Origin: Planctomycetota bacterium
GTDB lineage: Bacteria; Planctomycetota; UBA1135; GCA-002686595
NCBI GenBank assembly: GCA_020847695.1
Contig: JADLBP010000133.1
Span: 1-55,739 of the forward strand
Direction: 5' to 3'
Length of the DNA stretch: 55,739 bases
The position numbers were made by a program, and so were the translations under genes. Position 1 is the stretch's first letter. Every line of letters begins with the position of its first letter. The notes below the pieces were generated by a model. That model made no database searches and had not been told where the DNA came from. It worked only from the letters and a program-made list of their open reading frames with translations. Positions 34,213-43,706 of the stretch are shown here, piece by piece.

Positions 34213-34698
34213 ATGGACATCAAACAGCTCCAGCGCCTGGTCGCCCTGATGCAGCGCGGTGAGATCACCGAACTCGAGGTCGACGACAACAAGAACGGCC
34301 TGCGCGTGCGCCTGAAGCGCGGCACCGAACAACCGGCGTCGAATGCCCCGGTCGTGCACGTGACCCAGGGCGCCGCCGCGCCGGTCGCGCTCCCGCTCGC
34401 GGCCGCGATCGCGCCGCTCGCCGAAGCCGCCGCGCCCGCCGCCGCGAAGGAACCGGCGGGCAAGCCGTTCCCGAGCCCGATGGTCGGCACGTACTACCGT
34501 GCGCCCTCCCCGGAAGCCGAGCCGTTCGTGCGCGTCGGCACGCGTGTCGATCCGGAAACCGTCGTCTGCATCATCGAGGCGATGAAGGTGATGAACGAGA
34601 TCCGCGCGGAGACGTCCGGAGAGATCGTCGAGCTCTTGGTCGAGAACGGTGAGCCGGTCGAGTTCGGCCAGCCGCTGTTCCTGATCAAGCCCGACTGA
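34213..34698 (+). CDS. accB: Biotin carboxyl carrier protein of acetyl-CoA carboxylase
   Basis: This 161-aa protein has the standard N-terminus ([20 protein letters not shown]), an Ala/Pro-rich linker at ~40-85, and a biotinyl domain with [13 protein letters not shown], where Lys125 is the biotinylation site. It carries CO2 between AccC and the carboxyltransferase in the first step of fatty-acid synthesis. accC follows after 23 bases. The elongation factor P gene often found upstream of accB is not here. A TATGCT hexamer at 34139-34144 may be a -10, but no convincing -35 is seen. Confidence 0.97.
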   Translation: MDIKQLQRLVALMQRGEITELEVDDNKNGLRVRLKRGTEQPASNAPVVHVTQGAAAPVALPLAAAIAPLAEAAAPAAAKEPAGKPFPSPMVGTYYRAPSPEAEPFVRVGTRVDPETVVCIIEAMKVMNEIRAETSGEIVELLVENGEPVEFGQPLFLIKPD

Positions 34699-34721
34699 AC
34701 GCCCTCCCTCCAGCTCCACTG

Positions 34722-36098
34722 ATGTTCCGCCGAATCCTGGTCGCCAACCGCGGAGAGATCGCCCAGCGCATCATCCGCACCTGCCGCGAGATGGGCATCG
34801 AGACCGTCGCGGTCTACTCGCAGGCCGACGCCGACGCGCTCTATCTGCGCCAGGCCGACGAAACGATCTGCATCGGCGCCGCGCCGGGCTCGAAGTCGTA
34901 CCTCAACATCCCGGCGATCATCTCGGCGGCGGAGATCGCCGACGTCGACGCGATCCACCCGGGGTACGGCTTCCTGTCGGAGAACTCGCACTTCGCCGAG
35001 GTCTGCAACTCCTGCAACATCCACTTCATCGGCCCGGATCCGAAGAGCATCGAGGCGGTCGGCAACAAGGCCAACGCGCGCGCGATGGCGATCTCGGCCG
35101 ACGTGCCGGTGGTGCCGGGCTCCGACGGCCCGGTCGAGGACGAGCAGACCGCGCTGAAGGTCGCGCAGCGCCTCGGCTATCCGGTGATCATCAAGGCGGC
35201 GGCGGGCGGCGGCGGCCGCGGGATGCGCATCGCGCGCAACGACCCGAGCCTGGTCAGCGGCTTCCACGCGGCGCGCAGCGAAGCGGAGGCGGCGTTCGGA
35301 GACTCGACGGTGTACGTCGAGAAGTTCGTCGAGAATCCGCGGCACGTCGAAGTGCAGATCCTCGGCGATCGCCACGGCACGCTGCTGCACCTCGGCGAGC
35401 GCGATTGCACGATCCAGCGCCGCCACCAGAAGCTGGTCGAGGAATCGCCGAGCTCGAGCATCACGCCGGAGACCCGCGCCGCGATGGGCGCCGCCGCGGT
35501 GCGCGTCGCGAAGGCCGCGGGCTACCACAACGCGGGCACCGTCGAGTTCCTGGTCGACCAGAAGAACAACTTCTACTTCATCGAGGTCAACGCACGGATC
35601 CAGGTCGAGCACTCGGTGACCGAGCTCGTCACCGGCATCGACTTGATCCGACAACAGATCCTGGTCGCGTCCGGCGAGAAGCTGCCGTGGCGCCAGGACC
35701 AGATCGAGACCCGCGGCCACGCGATCGAATGCCGGATCAACGCGGAAGACCCCGACAAGGACTTCCAGCCCTGCCCGGGCGTGATCGACGTCTTCGTCCC
35801 TCCGGGGGGGCCGGGGGTGCGCGTCGACAGCCACGGCTACAGCGGGTACCGGATTCCGCCGAACTACGACTCCATGATCGGCAAGCTGATGGCGCACCGC
35901 GCGACCCGCGAGGCGGCGATCCGCACGATGCTCCGCGCGCTCGACGAGTTCGTGATCGTCGGGCCGAAGACCACCATCCCGCTGCTGCGCAAGATCCTGA
36001 ACCACCCGGACTTCAGGAACGGCGACCACGACACCGGTTTCGTCGAGCGTTACTTCGGCGCGCGCCCGCCGACGACCATCGCGCGCGACTCGCAATGA
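34722..36098 (+). CDS. accC: Biotin carboxylase subunit of acetyl-CoA carboxylase
   Basis: This 458-aa ATP-grasp enzyme is of normal length. Motifs are [42 protein letters not shown] (glycine-rich ATP loop), [15 protein letters not shown] and the catalytic [18 protein letters not shown]. It carboxylates biotin on AccB using bicarbonate and ATP. Its stop overlaps the ATG of the next lipoprotein gene (ATGA), so accBC are probably co-transcribed with the lipoprotein and the nucleotide-sugar genes downstream. Confidence 0.98.
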   Translation: MFRRILVANRGEIAQRIIRTCREMGIETVAVYSQADADALYLRQADETICIGAAPGSKSYLNIPAIISAAEIADVDAIHPGYGFLSENSHFAEVCNSCNIHFIGPDPKSIEAVGNKANARAMAISADVPVVPGSDGPVEDEQTALKVAQRLGYPVIIKAAAGGGGRGMRIARNDPSLVSGFHAARSEAEAAFGDSTVYVEKFVENPRHVEVQILGDRHGTLLHLGERDCTIQRRHQKLVEESPSSSITPETRAAMGAAAVRVAKAAGYHNAGTVEFLVDQKNNFYFIEVNARIQVEHSVTELVTGIDLIRQQILVASGEKLPWRQDQIETRGHAIECRINAEDPDKDFQPCPGVIDVFVPPGGPGVRVDSHGYSGYRIPPNYDSMIGKLMAHRATREAAIRTMLRALDEFVIVGPKTTIPLLRKILNHPDFRNGDHDTGFVERYFGARPPTTIARDSQ

Positions 36099-37015
36099 AG
36101 CTCGCTCTCCGACTTCGACTGCCCGCGCTCGCGTTCGGCCTCGCCGCGCTCGCGCCGAGCTGCTTCTGGCTCAACACGCAGCGCTGGCCGAAGCCGATGG
36201 AGGGGCCGACCGGCGCCGAGCTGCCGCCCGATCCGCACCCGCACCTCCCGGGGCCCGAGGAAGCGACCGTCTTCCGCCACGCGGACCCGGTGCAGTTCCG
36301 GCCCGCCGGCGCGCTGTCGGGCTATCCGCTGGTCTTCTTCGACAAGAAGGCGCGCGCCACCGCCGGAGCGTGCGTGATCGTCTCCGCGGGCGGACGCGCC
36401 GAGGTGCTCTGGCCCTCGGGCTCGTCGGTGGTGATGTTCGGCCAGGCGGTCGGTTGGATCGGCAGCCCGGGCCGCGGCGAGCCGCTCTTCGAATTCCAAG
36501 ACGTCGATCGCGCGTCGATCGAGATGAAGGCGGGCGACAACGTGCGCCTGCTCGGCGGCGCGCTGCTGTTCGGCGATTCCGGTCCGTACCTGATCGAGCG
36601 CTCGCGGGCCGACATCGTCGTGCTGAAGAACCAATCGAAGTCGCCGGTGACGCTCGCGTTCCGCGACGAGGTGTACGAGCTCGCGCCCGGCCAGGAAGTC
36701 GACCTTCCGGTGGTCTCGACCGGCACCGCGCCGGAGGAACCGCCCGCCGACGCGCGGCTGCTCGCGGGCCGCGGCTTCCAGGTCGAGGTGTCCGGCGAGC
36801 TCGCGCGCGGCGACGACGGGCATGCGCTGCGGCTGCAAGCGAACGGCCCCGCGACGCTCGACGGCCTCGGCGTGCGCGTGCGGCTCCAGGCGGGCGAGAG
36901 CGCGACGTTCAAGAGCCTCGGCGAACCGCGCGACGAGGTCCCCGAAGCTCCGGCCGAACCGCCGACCGACGGCTCGGCGACCGAGCCCACCCCAACCGAC
37001 GGCGAGCGGCGTTGA
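36095..37015 (+). CDS. Putative lipoprotein with FecR-like beta region
   Basis: The ATG at 36095 overlaps the accC stop. The 306-aa product starts with a lipoprotein-like signal ending LAALAPSC (Cys23). Residues ~55-130 read like a FecR-type beta domain ([22 protein letters not shown], then [21 protein letters not shown]). A second similar block follows at ~190-290. The C-terminus is Pro/Glu/Thr-rich. No enzyme motif is visible. It may be an outer-membrane or periplasmic structural or sensing protein. Why it is tied to accC is unclear; the overlap could be accidental packing. Confidence 0.6.
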   Translation: MKLALRLRLPALAFGLAALAPSCFWLNTQRWPKPMEGPTGAELPPDPHPHLPGPEEATVFRHADPVQFRPAGALSGYPLVFFDKKARATAGACVIVSAGGRAEVLWPSGSSVVMFGQAVGWIGSPGRGEPLFEFQDVDRASIEMKAGDNVRLLGGALLFGDSGPYLIERSRADIVVLKNQSKSPVTLAFRDEVYELAPGQEVDLPVVSTGTAPEEPPADARLLAGRGFQVEVSGELARGDDGHALRLQANGPATLDGLGVRVRLQAGESATFKSLGEPRDEVPEAPAEPPTDGSATEPTPTDGERR

Positions 37016-37038
37016 CGCCGCGCCCGAGCAACCCCTCC

Positions 37039-38028
37039 ATGTCGAAACGACGCGTACTGATCACCGGCGGCGCCGGATTCCTCGGCAGTCACCTCTGCGA
37101 CCGCTTCCTCGCCGAAGGGTTCGAGGTGGTCTGCATGGACAACCTGATCACCGGGGATCTGCGCAATATCGAGCACCTGTTCGGGAACTCGTCGTTCCAC
37201 TTCTACAACCAGGACGTCACCGAGTTCATCCACGTCCCGGGCGACCTCTACGCCGTGCTGCACTTCGCGTCGCCGGCGAGCCCGATCGACTACCTCGAGC
37301 TGCCGATCCAAACGCTGAAGGTCGGCTCGCTCGGCACGCACAAGGCGCTCGGGCTCGCGCGCTCGAAGGGGGCGCGCTTCCTGCTCGCGTCGACATCGGA
37401 GTGCTACGGCGATCCGCTTGTCCACCCGCAACGCGAAGACTACTGGGGCAACGTCAACCCGGTCGGTCCGCGCGGCGTGTACGACGAAGCGAAGCGTTTC
37501 GCGGAGGCCATGACGATGGCCTACCACCGCTACCACAAGCTCGAGACGCGCATCATCCGCATCTTCAACACGTACGGTCCGCGGATGCGTCTGAACGACG
37601 GACGCGCGCTGCCGGCGTTCATGAGCCAAGCGCTGCGCGGCGAGGACGTCACCGTGTTCGGCGACGGCTCGCAGACGCGCTCGTTCTGCTACGTCGACGA
37701 TCTCGTCGAGGGCATCTATCGACTGCTGCATTCGAACGAGGTCTACCCGACCAACATCGGCAATCCCGCGGAGATGACGATCCGCGACTTCGCCGAAGAG
37801 GTGGTGAAGCTCTGCGGCTCGAAGTCGAAGCTCGTCTTCAAGCCGCTGCCCGAGGACGACCCGAAGGTGCGCCAGCCGGACATCACCAAGGCGCGGCGCG
37901 TGCTCGGGTGGGAGCCCAAGGTCGATCTCGCGACCGGTCTCGAGCGCACGCTCGCGTATTTCCGCTCGCGGCTCGAGCTCGTGCCTGCCGGCAAGCCGGG
38001 CCAAAAGCCGAGCGACAAGAGGGCTTGA
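37039..38028 (+). CDS. UDP-glucuronate decarboxylase (UXS)-type SDR epimerase
   Basis: The 329-aa extended SDR has the NAD loop [29 protein letters not shown] and the active-site STSECYGDP followed by [14 protein letters not shown] (Tyr-x3-Lys). These match UDP-xylose synthase closely, including the SPASPxxY and PRGxYDEAKR signatures. It oxidises and decarboxylates UDP-glucuronate to UDP-xylose. Its ATG lies 23 bases after the lipoprotein gene and its stop 3 bases before glmS. It links the acc operon to sugar-nucleotide supply for the glycan genes. Confidence 0.93.
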   Translation: MSKRRVLITGGAGFLGSHLCDRFLAEGFEVVCMDNLITGDLRNIEHLFGNSSFHFYNQDVTEFIHVPGDLYAVLHFASPASPIDYLELPIQTLKVGSLGTHKALGLARSKGARFLLASTSECYGDPLVHPQREDYWGNVNPVGPRGVYDEAKRFAEAMTMAYHRYHKLETRIIRIFNTYGPRMRLNDGRALPAFMSQALRGEDVTVFGDGSQTRSFCYVDDLVEGIYRLLHSNEVYPTNIGNPAEMTIRDFAEEVVKLCGSKSKLVFKPLPEDDPKVRQPDITKARRVLGWEPKVDLATGLERTLAYFRSRLELVPAGKPGQKPSDKRA

Positions 38029-38031
38029 CCC

Positions 38032-39873
38032 GTGTGCGGCATCGTCGGAGCCGTCGCGCGCCAAGGCGCCGTCCTGCAGGACCTGGTCGACGGCCTGCGC
38101 AAGCTCGAATACCGCGGCTACGACAGCTGTGGCGTCGCGGTCGCCGACGGCGCCTCGGTCGCGATCCGGCGCAAGGTCGGGCGTCTGACGGAACTCGAAG
38201 CGGTGCTCGCCGACGGCGCGCTCGCGTCCGCGACCGCCGGCATCGGCCACACGCGCTGGGCGACCCACGGCAAGCCGTCGGACGAGAACGCGCACCCGCA
38301 CTCCGACGGGTCCGGGCGCATGGCGCTCGTCCACAACGGCATCATCGAGAACTACCTCGAGCTGCGTCGCGAGCTCCAGGCCGAAGGCCGCACGTTCAGC
38401 TCGGAGACCGACACCGAGGTGCTCTCGCACCTGGTCGGTCGGGAGCTCGCGCGCGGGAGCTCGCTCGCCGACGCGGTGCGCGCGGCGCTGTCGCGCGTCC
38501 ACGGTTACTACGCGATCGCGGTGATGGCGGTCGGCAAGACGTTCGAGCTGGTCGCGGCACGCCAAGGACCGCCCCTGGTCGTCGCGGCGACCGCCGACGC
38601 CGCGTGGTGCGCTTCGGACGTGCTCGCGCTGTTGCCGCACACGCGCGACGTGATCTACCTCGAGGACGGAGACGTCGCCGAGCTCGCGCCCGGAAAGGTC
38701 GTGCTCTCGCGCGTCGACGGTTCGTCGGTGTCGCGCCCGGTGCGGCATATCGACTGGGACGAAGAGGCTGCGTCGAAGCGCGGGTTCCCGCACTTCATGC
38801 TCAAGGAGATCTTCGAGCAGCCCGACGTGCTCGCGCGCACCGCGTTCGATCGCATCCTGCAGCTCGAGGGCGACGTCGCGTTCGAGGGCGACGGCTGGGA
38901 CGACGCCGGCTTGAAGCGTCTCGAGCGCCTGCAAGTCGTCGCGTGCGGCACCGCGCTGCACGCGGGCTACATCACGAAGTACCTGGTCGAGAGCCTGGCG
39001 CGTCTGCCGGTCGACGTCGATTTCGCTTCCGAGTTCCGCTACCGCGGGCCGGTGCTGGTCGCGAACACCGCGGTGCTCGCGATCTCGCAATCCGGCGAGA
39101 CCGCCGACACGCTCGCGGCGATGCGGCTCGCGCGCGAGCTCGGCTGTCGCCCGGTGTCGATCTGCAACGTCAAGGGCTCGACGGTCGTCCGCGAGTCGGA
39201 AGCGGTGATCCTGACCCACGCGGGCCCCGAGATCGGCGTCGCGTCGACCAAGGCCTTCGTCGCGCAGGTGATCGCGGGCTTCATGCTCGCCGTGCGGCTC
39301 GGACGCGCCCGCGGAGTGCTCTCGGTCGACGATGGACGGCGATTGCTCGACGAGCTCCGCAGGCTGCGGCCGCGTCTCGAGGGACTGTTGACCGAGAAGA
39401 CCGTCTCTGCGGTGCGCCGCATCGCCGAGAAGCACGTCAAGGCGAAGGGCTTCTTCTTCCTCGGTCGCGGCGTCAACTTCCCGGTCGCGCTCGAAGGCGC
39501 GCTCAAGCTCAAGGAGATCTCCTACGTGCACGCCGAAGGCTATGCGGCGGGGGAGATGAAGCACGGTCCGATCGCGTTGATCGAGCCCGGCATGCCGATC
39601 GTCGTGATCAACAGCCCGGGCAAGGTCGCCGACAAGGTCCGCTCGAACATCGAGCAGGTGAAGGCGCGCGGCGGCCACGTGATCGCGATCGGAGCCGATC
39701 GCGAGAGCCTCGCGCTCGCCGACGACGCGCTCGAGGTGCCCGACACGATCGAGTGGCTGTCGCCGGTGCTCAACGTCGTGCCGCTGCAGCTCTTCGCCTA
39801 CCACCACGCGCTGCTGCGCGGCTGCGACATCGACAAGCCGCGCAACCTCGCCAAGAGCGTCACCGTCGAGTGA
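38032..39873 (+). CDS. glmS: Glutamine-fructose-6-phosphate aminotransferase
   Basis: A GTG start 3 bases after the UXS stop gives 613 aa. The N-terminal glutaminase domain begins MCGIVGAVA with the Cys2 nucleophile, then RGYDSCGVAV, GIGHTRWATHG and HNGIIENY. Two SIS domains follow (SQSGETADTLAAMRLAREL, VASTKAFVAQV) and the tail ends KPRNLAKSVTVE. It makes glucosamine-6-phosphate for UDP-GlcNAc. There is no room for a glmS ribozyme upstream. Its product feeds peptidoglycan and amino-sugar glycans, which fits the deacetylases in the window. Confidence 0.97.
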   Translation: MCGIVGAVARQGAVLQDLVDGLRKLEYRGYDSCGVAVADGASVAIRRKVGRLTELEAVLADGALASATAGIGHTRWATHGKPSDENAHPHSDGSGRMALVHNGIIENYLELRRELQAEGRTFSSETDTEVLSHLVGRELARGSSLADAVRAALSRVHGYYAIAVMAVGKTFELVAARQGPPLVVAATADAAWCASDVLALLPHTRDVIYLEDGDVAELAPGKVVLSRVDGSSVSRPVRHIDWDEEAASKRGFPHFMLKEIFEQPDVLARTAFDRILQLEGDVAFEGDGWDDAGLKRLERLQVVACGTALHAGYITKYLVESLARLPVDVDFASEFRYRGPVLVANTAVLAISQSGETADTLAAMRLARELGCRPVSICNVKGSTVVRESEAVILTHAGPEIGVASTKAFVAQVIAGFMLAVRLGRARGVLSVDDGRRLLDELRRLRPRLEGLLTEKTVSAVRRIAEKHVKAKGFFFLGRGVNFPVALEGALKLKEISYVHAEGYAAGEMKHGPIALIEPGMPIVVINSPGKVADKVRSNIEQVKARGGHVIAIGADRESLALADDALEVPDTIEWLSPVLNVVPLQLFAYHHALLRGCDIDKPRNLAKSVTVE

Positions 39874-39880
39874 GCCCCGC

Positions 39881-40831
39881 ATGAAAGTCCTGGTCACCGG
39901 AGGCGCGGGCTTCATCGGCTCGCACGTCTGCGAGAAGTTGCTCGCGCGCGGCGACGAAGTGGTCGTGCTCGACAACTTCAACGATTTCTACGACCCGCGG
40001 ATCAAGCGACGCAACGCGGCGCTGCTCGGCCGGGCGAAGGTCGTCGAAGGCGATCTGCGCGACCGGGAGCTCGTCGCGAGCCTCTTCGCGAAGGAACGGT
40101 TCGACGCGCTCGTGCACCTCGCCGCGATGGCGGGCGTGCGGCCGTCGCTGCTCGATCCGTTGCACTACGTCGACGTCAACCTGCGCGGGACGATGATCCT
40201 GCTCGAGGAGCTGCGCAAGGCGCCGCAGACGCGCTTCGTGTTCGCGTCGTCGTCGAGCGTCTACGGCGCCAACGACCGCGTGCCGTTCAAGGAGTCCGAC
40301 GACATCCCGCACCCGGTCTCGCCGTACGCGTCGACCAAGCGCGCGGGCGAGCTCTTCGCCTGGACGCACCACCACCTCTACGGGATCCCGACGACGTGCC
40401 TGCGCTTCTTCACCGTCTACGGCCCGCGCCAACGGCCCGAGATGGCGATCGCGAAGTTCGTCAAGGCGATCGACGAAGGCAAGGCGATCCCGTTCTTCGG
40501 CGACGGCTCGACCCGCCGTGACTACACCTACGTCGACGACATCGTCGACGGCGTCGTGCGCTCGCTCGATCGCTGTCAGGGCTACGAGATCTACAACCTC
40601 GGCGAGAGCGCGACGACCTCGCTTGGCGAGCTCGTCGACCTGATCGGCAAGGCGGTCGGCCGCGAACCGATCCTCGACCGCCAGCCGCTGCAGCCCGGCG
40701 ACGTCCTGATCACCTACGCCGACGTCACGAAAGCGAAGGAAAAGCTCGGCTATCGGCCGACGACGCCGATCGCCGACGGGCTCGTCCGCTACGTCGCGTG
40801 GTACCGCGCGACCGGCGGCGGCGTGCGCTGA
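39881..40831 (+). CDS. NAD-dependent epimerase, UDP-glucuronate 4-epimerase-like
   Basis: The 316-aa SDR protein has TGGAGFIGSHVCEKLL, VLDNFNDFYDPRIKRRN (the DNFNDYYD loop typical of UDP-glucuronate/galacturonate 4-epimerases), HLAAMAGVRPSL, SSSSVYGAN and SPYASTKRAGE (Tyr-x3-Lys). It probably interconverts UDP-glucuronate and UDP-galacturonate, though other UDP-sugar epimerisations are possible. It follows glmS by 7 bases and ends the run that began with accB. With UXS it suggests a glycan rich in uronic acid or pentose. Confidence 0.88.
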   Translation: MKVLVTGGAGFIGSHVCEKLLARGDEVVVLDNFNDFYDPRIKRRNAALLGRAKVVEGDLRDRELVASLFAKERFDALVHLAAMAGVRPSLLDPLHYVDVNLRGTMILLEELRKAPQTRFVFASSSSVYGANDRVPFKESDDIPHPVSPYASTKRAGELFAWTHHHLYGIPTTCLRFFTVYGPRQRPEMAIAKFVKAIDEGKAIPFFGDGSTRRDYTYVDDIVDGVVRSLDRCQGYEIYNLGESATTSLGELVDLIGKAVGREPILDRQPLQPGDVLITYADVTKAKEKLGYRPTTPIADGLVRYVAWYRATGGGVR

Positions 40832-40870
40832 ACCCGAGGGCCTCGCTCGCGCGTTGCGGCCGCCCACGCG

Positions 40871-40900
40871 TTGCCGCCCGCGACGGGGGCGATGTAGACT
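40871..40900 (+). promoter_or_regulatory. Promoter of the rml/export cluster
   Basis: TTGCCG at 40871-40876 and TAGACT at 40895-40900 are separated by 18 bases. The start point would be near 40907, about 70 bases before rmlA. The -35 is identical to that at 7536, so the two clusters may share regulation. Confidence 0.55.
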
Positions 40901-40975
40901 GCTCTGCTTCCCAACGCTCCCCGAGCCGCCTCGCCGCGCCGATCCCCACCCCAGAGAACGCACGGAATACGTCCC

Positions 40976-41725
40976 ATGAAAGGTGTCATCCTCGCCGGAG
41001 GCCTCGGTACTCGCCTCTACCCGCTGACCAAGATCACCAACAAGCACCTGCTGCCGGTGTACGACCGGCCGATGATCTACTACCCGATCCAGTGCCTGGT
41101 GAACGCCGGCATCAAGGACATCATGGTGGTCACCGGCGGGCGCAAGTCGGGTGATTTCCTGTCGCTGCTCGGCAACGGCAAGGACTTCGGGCTCAAGCAC
41201 TTCAACTACACGTACCAAGAAGGCGAAGGCGGGATCGCGGAAGCGCTCGGCCTCGCCGCACACTGGGCGGCCGGCGAGAAGATCTGCGTCGTCCTCGGCG
41301 ACAACATCATCCAGGGCAACATCAAGCAAGCCGCCGAGGACTTCCAGCGCCAACAACGCGGCGCGAAGATCATGCTCAAGGAAGTCCACGATCCCGAGCG
41401 CTTCGGCGTCGCGGAGATCAAGGACGGCAAGGTCGTCTCGATCGTCGAGAAGCCGAAGCAGCCGAAGACCAACCTCGCGGTGATCGGCATCTACATGTAC
41501 GACCCGCGCGTGTTCGACATCATCAAGACGCTGCGTCCGTCCGATCGCGGCGAGCTCGAGATCACCGACGTCAACAACTGGTTCATCAAGGACGGTTCGA
41601 TGACGTACGAGGTGCTCCAGGGCTGGTGGACCGACGCCGGCACGTTCGAGTCGCTGCACCGTTCGGCGTGCCTGATCGCGGACGGCGGCGCGAACCTGAT
41701 GGAATTGCCGGCGGCGAAGAAGTGA
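40976..41725 (+). CDS. rmlA: Glucose-1-phosphate thymidylyltransferase-like nucleotidyltransferase
   Basis: This 249-aa protein begins MKGVILAGGLGTRLYPLTK, the nucleotide-binding loop of sugar-phosphate nucleotidyltransferases, followed by NKHLLPVYDRPMIYYPI, VLGDNIIQG and FGVAEIKDGKVVSIVEKPKQP. These are RmlA signatures. It is the short form: it lacks the ~40-residue C-terminal extension of enterobacterial RmlA. It activates glucose-1-phosphate with dTTP for dTDP-rhamnose or related deoxysugars. Its stop overlaps the rmlD start (GTGA). Confidence 0.93.
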   Translation: MKGVILAGGLGTRLYPLTKITNKHLLPVYDRPMIYYPIQCLVNAGIKDIMVVTGGRKSGDFLSLLGNGKDFGLKHFNYTYQEGEGGIAEALGLAAHWAAGEKICVVLGDNIIQGNIKQAAEDFQRQQRGAKIMLKEVHDPERFGVAEIKDGKVVSIVEKPKQPKTNLAVIGIYMYDPRVFDIIKTLRPSDRGELEITDVNNWFIKDGSMTYEVLQGWWTDAGTFESLHRSACLIADGGANLMELPAAKK

Positions 41726-42600
41726 AGCGCGTGCTGGTGACCGGCGCGGCGGGGATGCTCGGCAGCGAGCTCCTGCGCCGCGTGCCGTCCGGCGTGCACG
41801 CGCTCGGTACGGATCTCATCGCGCGCGACGGCCTCGACGTGCCCGGGCTCGACCTCGCGGACACCGCGGCGGTCGATGCGGCGTGGGCCGCACACGGCCC
41901 GTTCGACGGCGTGATCCACGGCGCGGCCTGGACCGCGGTCGACCTCGCCGAGGAGAAGCCCGCCGACGCCGCGCGCGCCAACACCGATGCGTGCCGCGTG
42001 CTCGCGGCGAAGTGCGCCTCGACCGGCGCGCGGCTGGTCGTCGTCAGCACCGACTTCGTCTTCGACGGGCGCAAGACGTCTCCGTACGTCGAGGGCGATC
42101 GCGAGAACCCGCTCTCCGTCTACGGCAAGACCAAGCGCGAGGGCGAGCTCGCGGCGCTCGCCGCGCATCCGCGCGCGACGATGGTCGTGCGCACACAGTG
42201 GCTCTACGGTCCGCGCGGCAAGCACTTCCCGCGCACGATCGCGGGGTTCGCGCGCAGCAAGGGTGCGCTCAAGGTGGTCGACGACCAGGTCGGCGCGCCG
42301 ACCTCGACGCTCGAGCTCGCGCCCGCGCTGTGGGACGTGCTCGCGAAGGGCGAGACCGGCGTCTACCACGCGGCGTGCGAGGGCTCCTGCAGCTGGTTCG
42401 GGCTGACGCGCGAGCTCTGCGCGCGGCTCGGACTCGCGCACGTCGAGCTCACGCCGTGCACGACCGCCGACTTCCCGCGGCCGGCCGCCCGACCCGCGTA
42501 CAGCGTGCTCGAGTCCTCCAAGCTCGCGCGTCTGCGCGGCCGTCCGATGGCGGACTGGCGCTCGGCGCTCGCCGATTACCTCGTGTGCGAAAAGCTATGA
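41722..42600 (+). CDS. rmlD: dTDP-4-dehydrorhamnose reductase-like protein
   Basis: A GTG overlapping the rmlA stop gives 292 aa. The NADPH loop is VLVTGAAGMLGSELL, the shorter RmlD-type SDR. VIHGAAWTAVDLAEEKP, VVVSTDFVFDGRKTSPY and NPLSVYGKTKREGE (Tyr-x3-Lys) are RmlD hallmarks. It reduces the 4-keto group of dTDP-4-keto-rhamnose. No rmlC (3,5-epimerase) is found between or near these genes. The stop overlaps the rmlB start (ATGA). Confidence 0.92.
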   Translation: MKRVLVTGAAGMLGSELLRRVPSGVHALGTDLIARDGLDVPGLDLADTAAVDAAWAAHGPFDGVIHGAAWTAVDLAEEKPADAARANTDACRVLAAKCASTGARLVVVSTDFVFDGRKTSPYVEGDRENPLSVYGKTKREGELAALAAHPRATMVVRTQWLYGPRGKHFPRTIAGFARSKGALKVVDDQVGAPTSTLELAPALWDVLAKGETGVYHAACEGSCSWFGLTRELCARLGLAHVELTPCTTADFPRPAARPAYSVLESSKLARLRGRPMADWRSALADYLVCEKL

Positions 42601-43613
42601 CGCTCTCCTGCATCGTCACCGGCGGCGCCGGTTTCATCGGTTCGAACTTCCTCCACCTGCTCGCCCAGACGAGACCGGATTGGAAGGTCGTCAACCTCGA
42701 CGCGCTGACCTACGCGGGCAACCTCGAGAACCTGAAGTCGATCGAAGCGCGCAAGAACTACACGTTCGTGCACGGCGACATCCGCGAGCCGGACCAGGTC
42801 GAGAAGGCGTTCGCCGCGGCGGGGGACGGCTGCGTCGTCGTCCACTTCGCGGCGGAGAGCCACGTCGATCGCTCGATCCAATCCGGCATCCCGTTCGTGA
42901 CCACGAACGTCGTCGGCACGCAGGTGTTGCTCGACGCGTCGCGCAAGCACGGCGTCACGCGCTTCGTGCACGTCTCGACCGACGAGGTCTACGGCTCGCT
43001 CGGCGACACCGGCTTCTTCACGGAAAAGACGCCGATCCAACCGAACTCGCCGTACTCGGCGAGCAAAGCGGCGAGCGACTTCCTGGTGCGCGCCGCGTGC
43101 CACACGCACCACTTCCCAGGCCTGATCACGCGCTGCTCGAACAACTACGGGCCGTATCAGTTCCCCGAGAAGCTGATCCCGTTGATGATCGCGAACGCGA
43201 GCGAGTCGAAGCCGCTGCCGGTCTACGGCGATGGCATGAACGTTCGCGATTGGCTCTACGTCGTCGACCACTGCGAGGCGATCCTCGCGGTGCTCGAGAA
43301 GGGCCGTGTCGGCGAGGTCTACAACATCGGCGGCCACAACGAGTACCCGAACCTCTTCATCGTGAAGACGATCCTGAAGACGCTCGGTCGACCGGAGAGC
43401 CTGATCCAGTACGTGAAGGACCGACCCGGGCACGACCGCCGGTACGCGATCGACGCCTCCAAGATCGAGCGCGAGCTCGGGTGGCGGCCGCGCTACAAGT
43501 TCGAGGATGCCCTGCCGCTGACGATCCGCTGGTATCAAGCGCAAACCGAGTGGCTGCAACGGGTTAGAAACGGGGCGTACCGCGAGTACTACGCCCATCA
43601 GTACGGGAACTAG
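42597..43613 (+). CDS. rmlB: dTDP-glucose 4,6-dehydratase
   Basis: This 338-aa SDR has CIVTGGAGFIGSNFLHLL, NLDALTYAGNLENLKSIE, HFAAESHVDRSIQS, HVSTDEVYGSLG, SPYSASKAASDFLV and NNYGPYQFPEKLIPLMI, all classic RmlB motifs. It converts dTDP-glucose to dTDP-4-keto-6-deoxyglucose. It ends the rmlA-rmlD-rmlB unit; the order differs from the common rmlBDAC. The next gene starts 93 bases later. Confidence 0.97.
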   Translation: MTLSCIVTGGAGFIGSNFLHLLAQTRPDWKVVNLDALTYAGNLENLKSIEARKNYTFVHGDIREPDQVEKAFAAAGDGCVVVHFAAESHVDRSIQSGIPFVTTNVVGTQVLLDASRKHGVTRFVHVSTDEVYGSLGDTGFFTEKTPIQPNSPYSASKAASDFLVRAACHTHHFPGLITRCSNNYGPYQFPEKLIPLMIANASESKPLPVYGDGMNVRDWLYVVDHCEAILAVLEKGRVGEVYNIGGHNEYPNLFIVKTILKTLGRPESLIQYVKDRPGHDRRYAIDASKIERELGWRPRYKFEDALPLTIRWYQAQTEWLQRVRNGAYREYYAHQYGN

Positions 43614-43706
43614 TCCAGCCCCCGGTCCATCCGGTGGAATGACGCTCCGGCTTTGCTCCGCAGAGCGGTGCGTCCGGTCCGATATCGCCTGCGCTGATCG
43701 CCCCAC

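Noticed and set aside
37990..38031. glmS ribozyme or riboswitch upstream of glmS
   Set aside because: glmS starts 3 bases after the UXS stop. There is no leader to hold one.
36322..39981. A 1219-codon minus-strand frame opposite UXS and glmS
   Set aside because: The plus-strand genes have clear families. The antisense frame shows no family motif and has biased composition.
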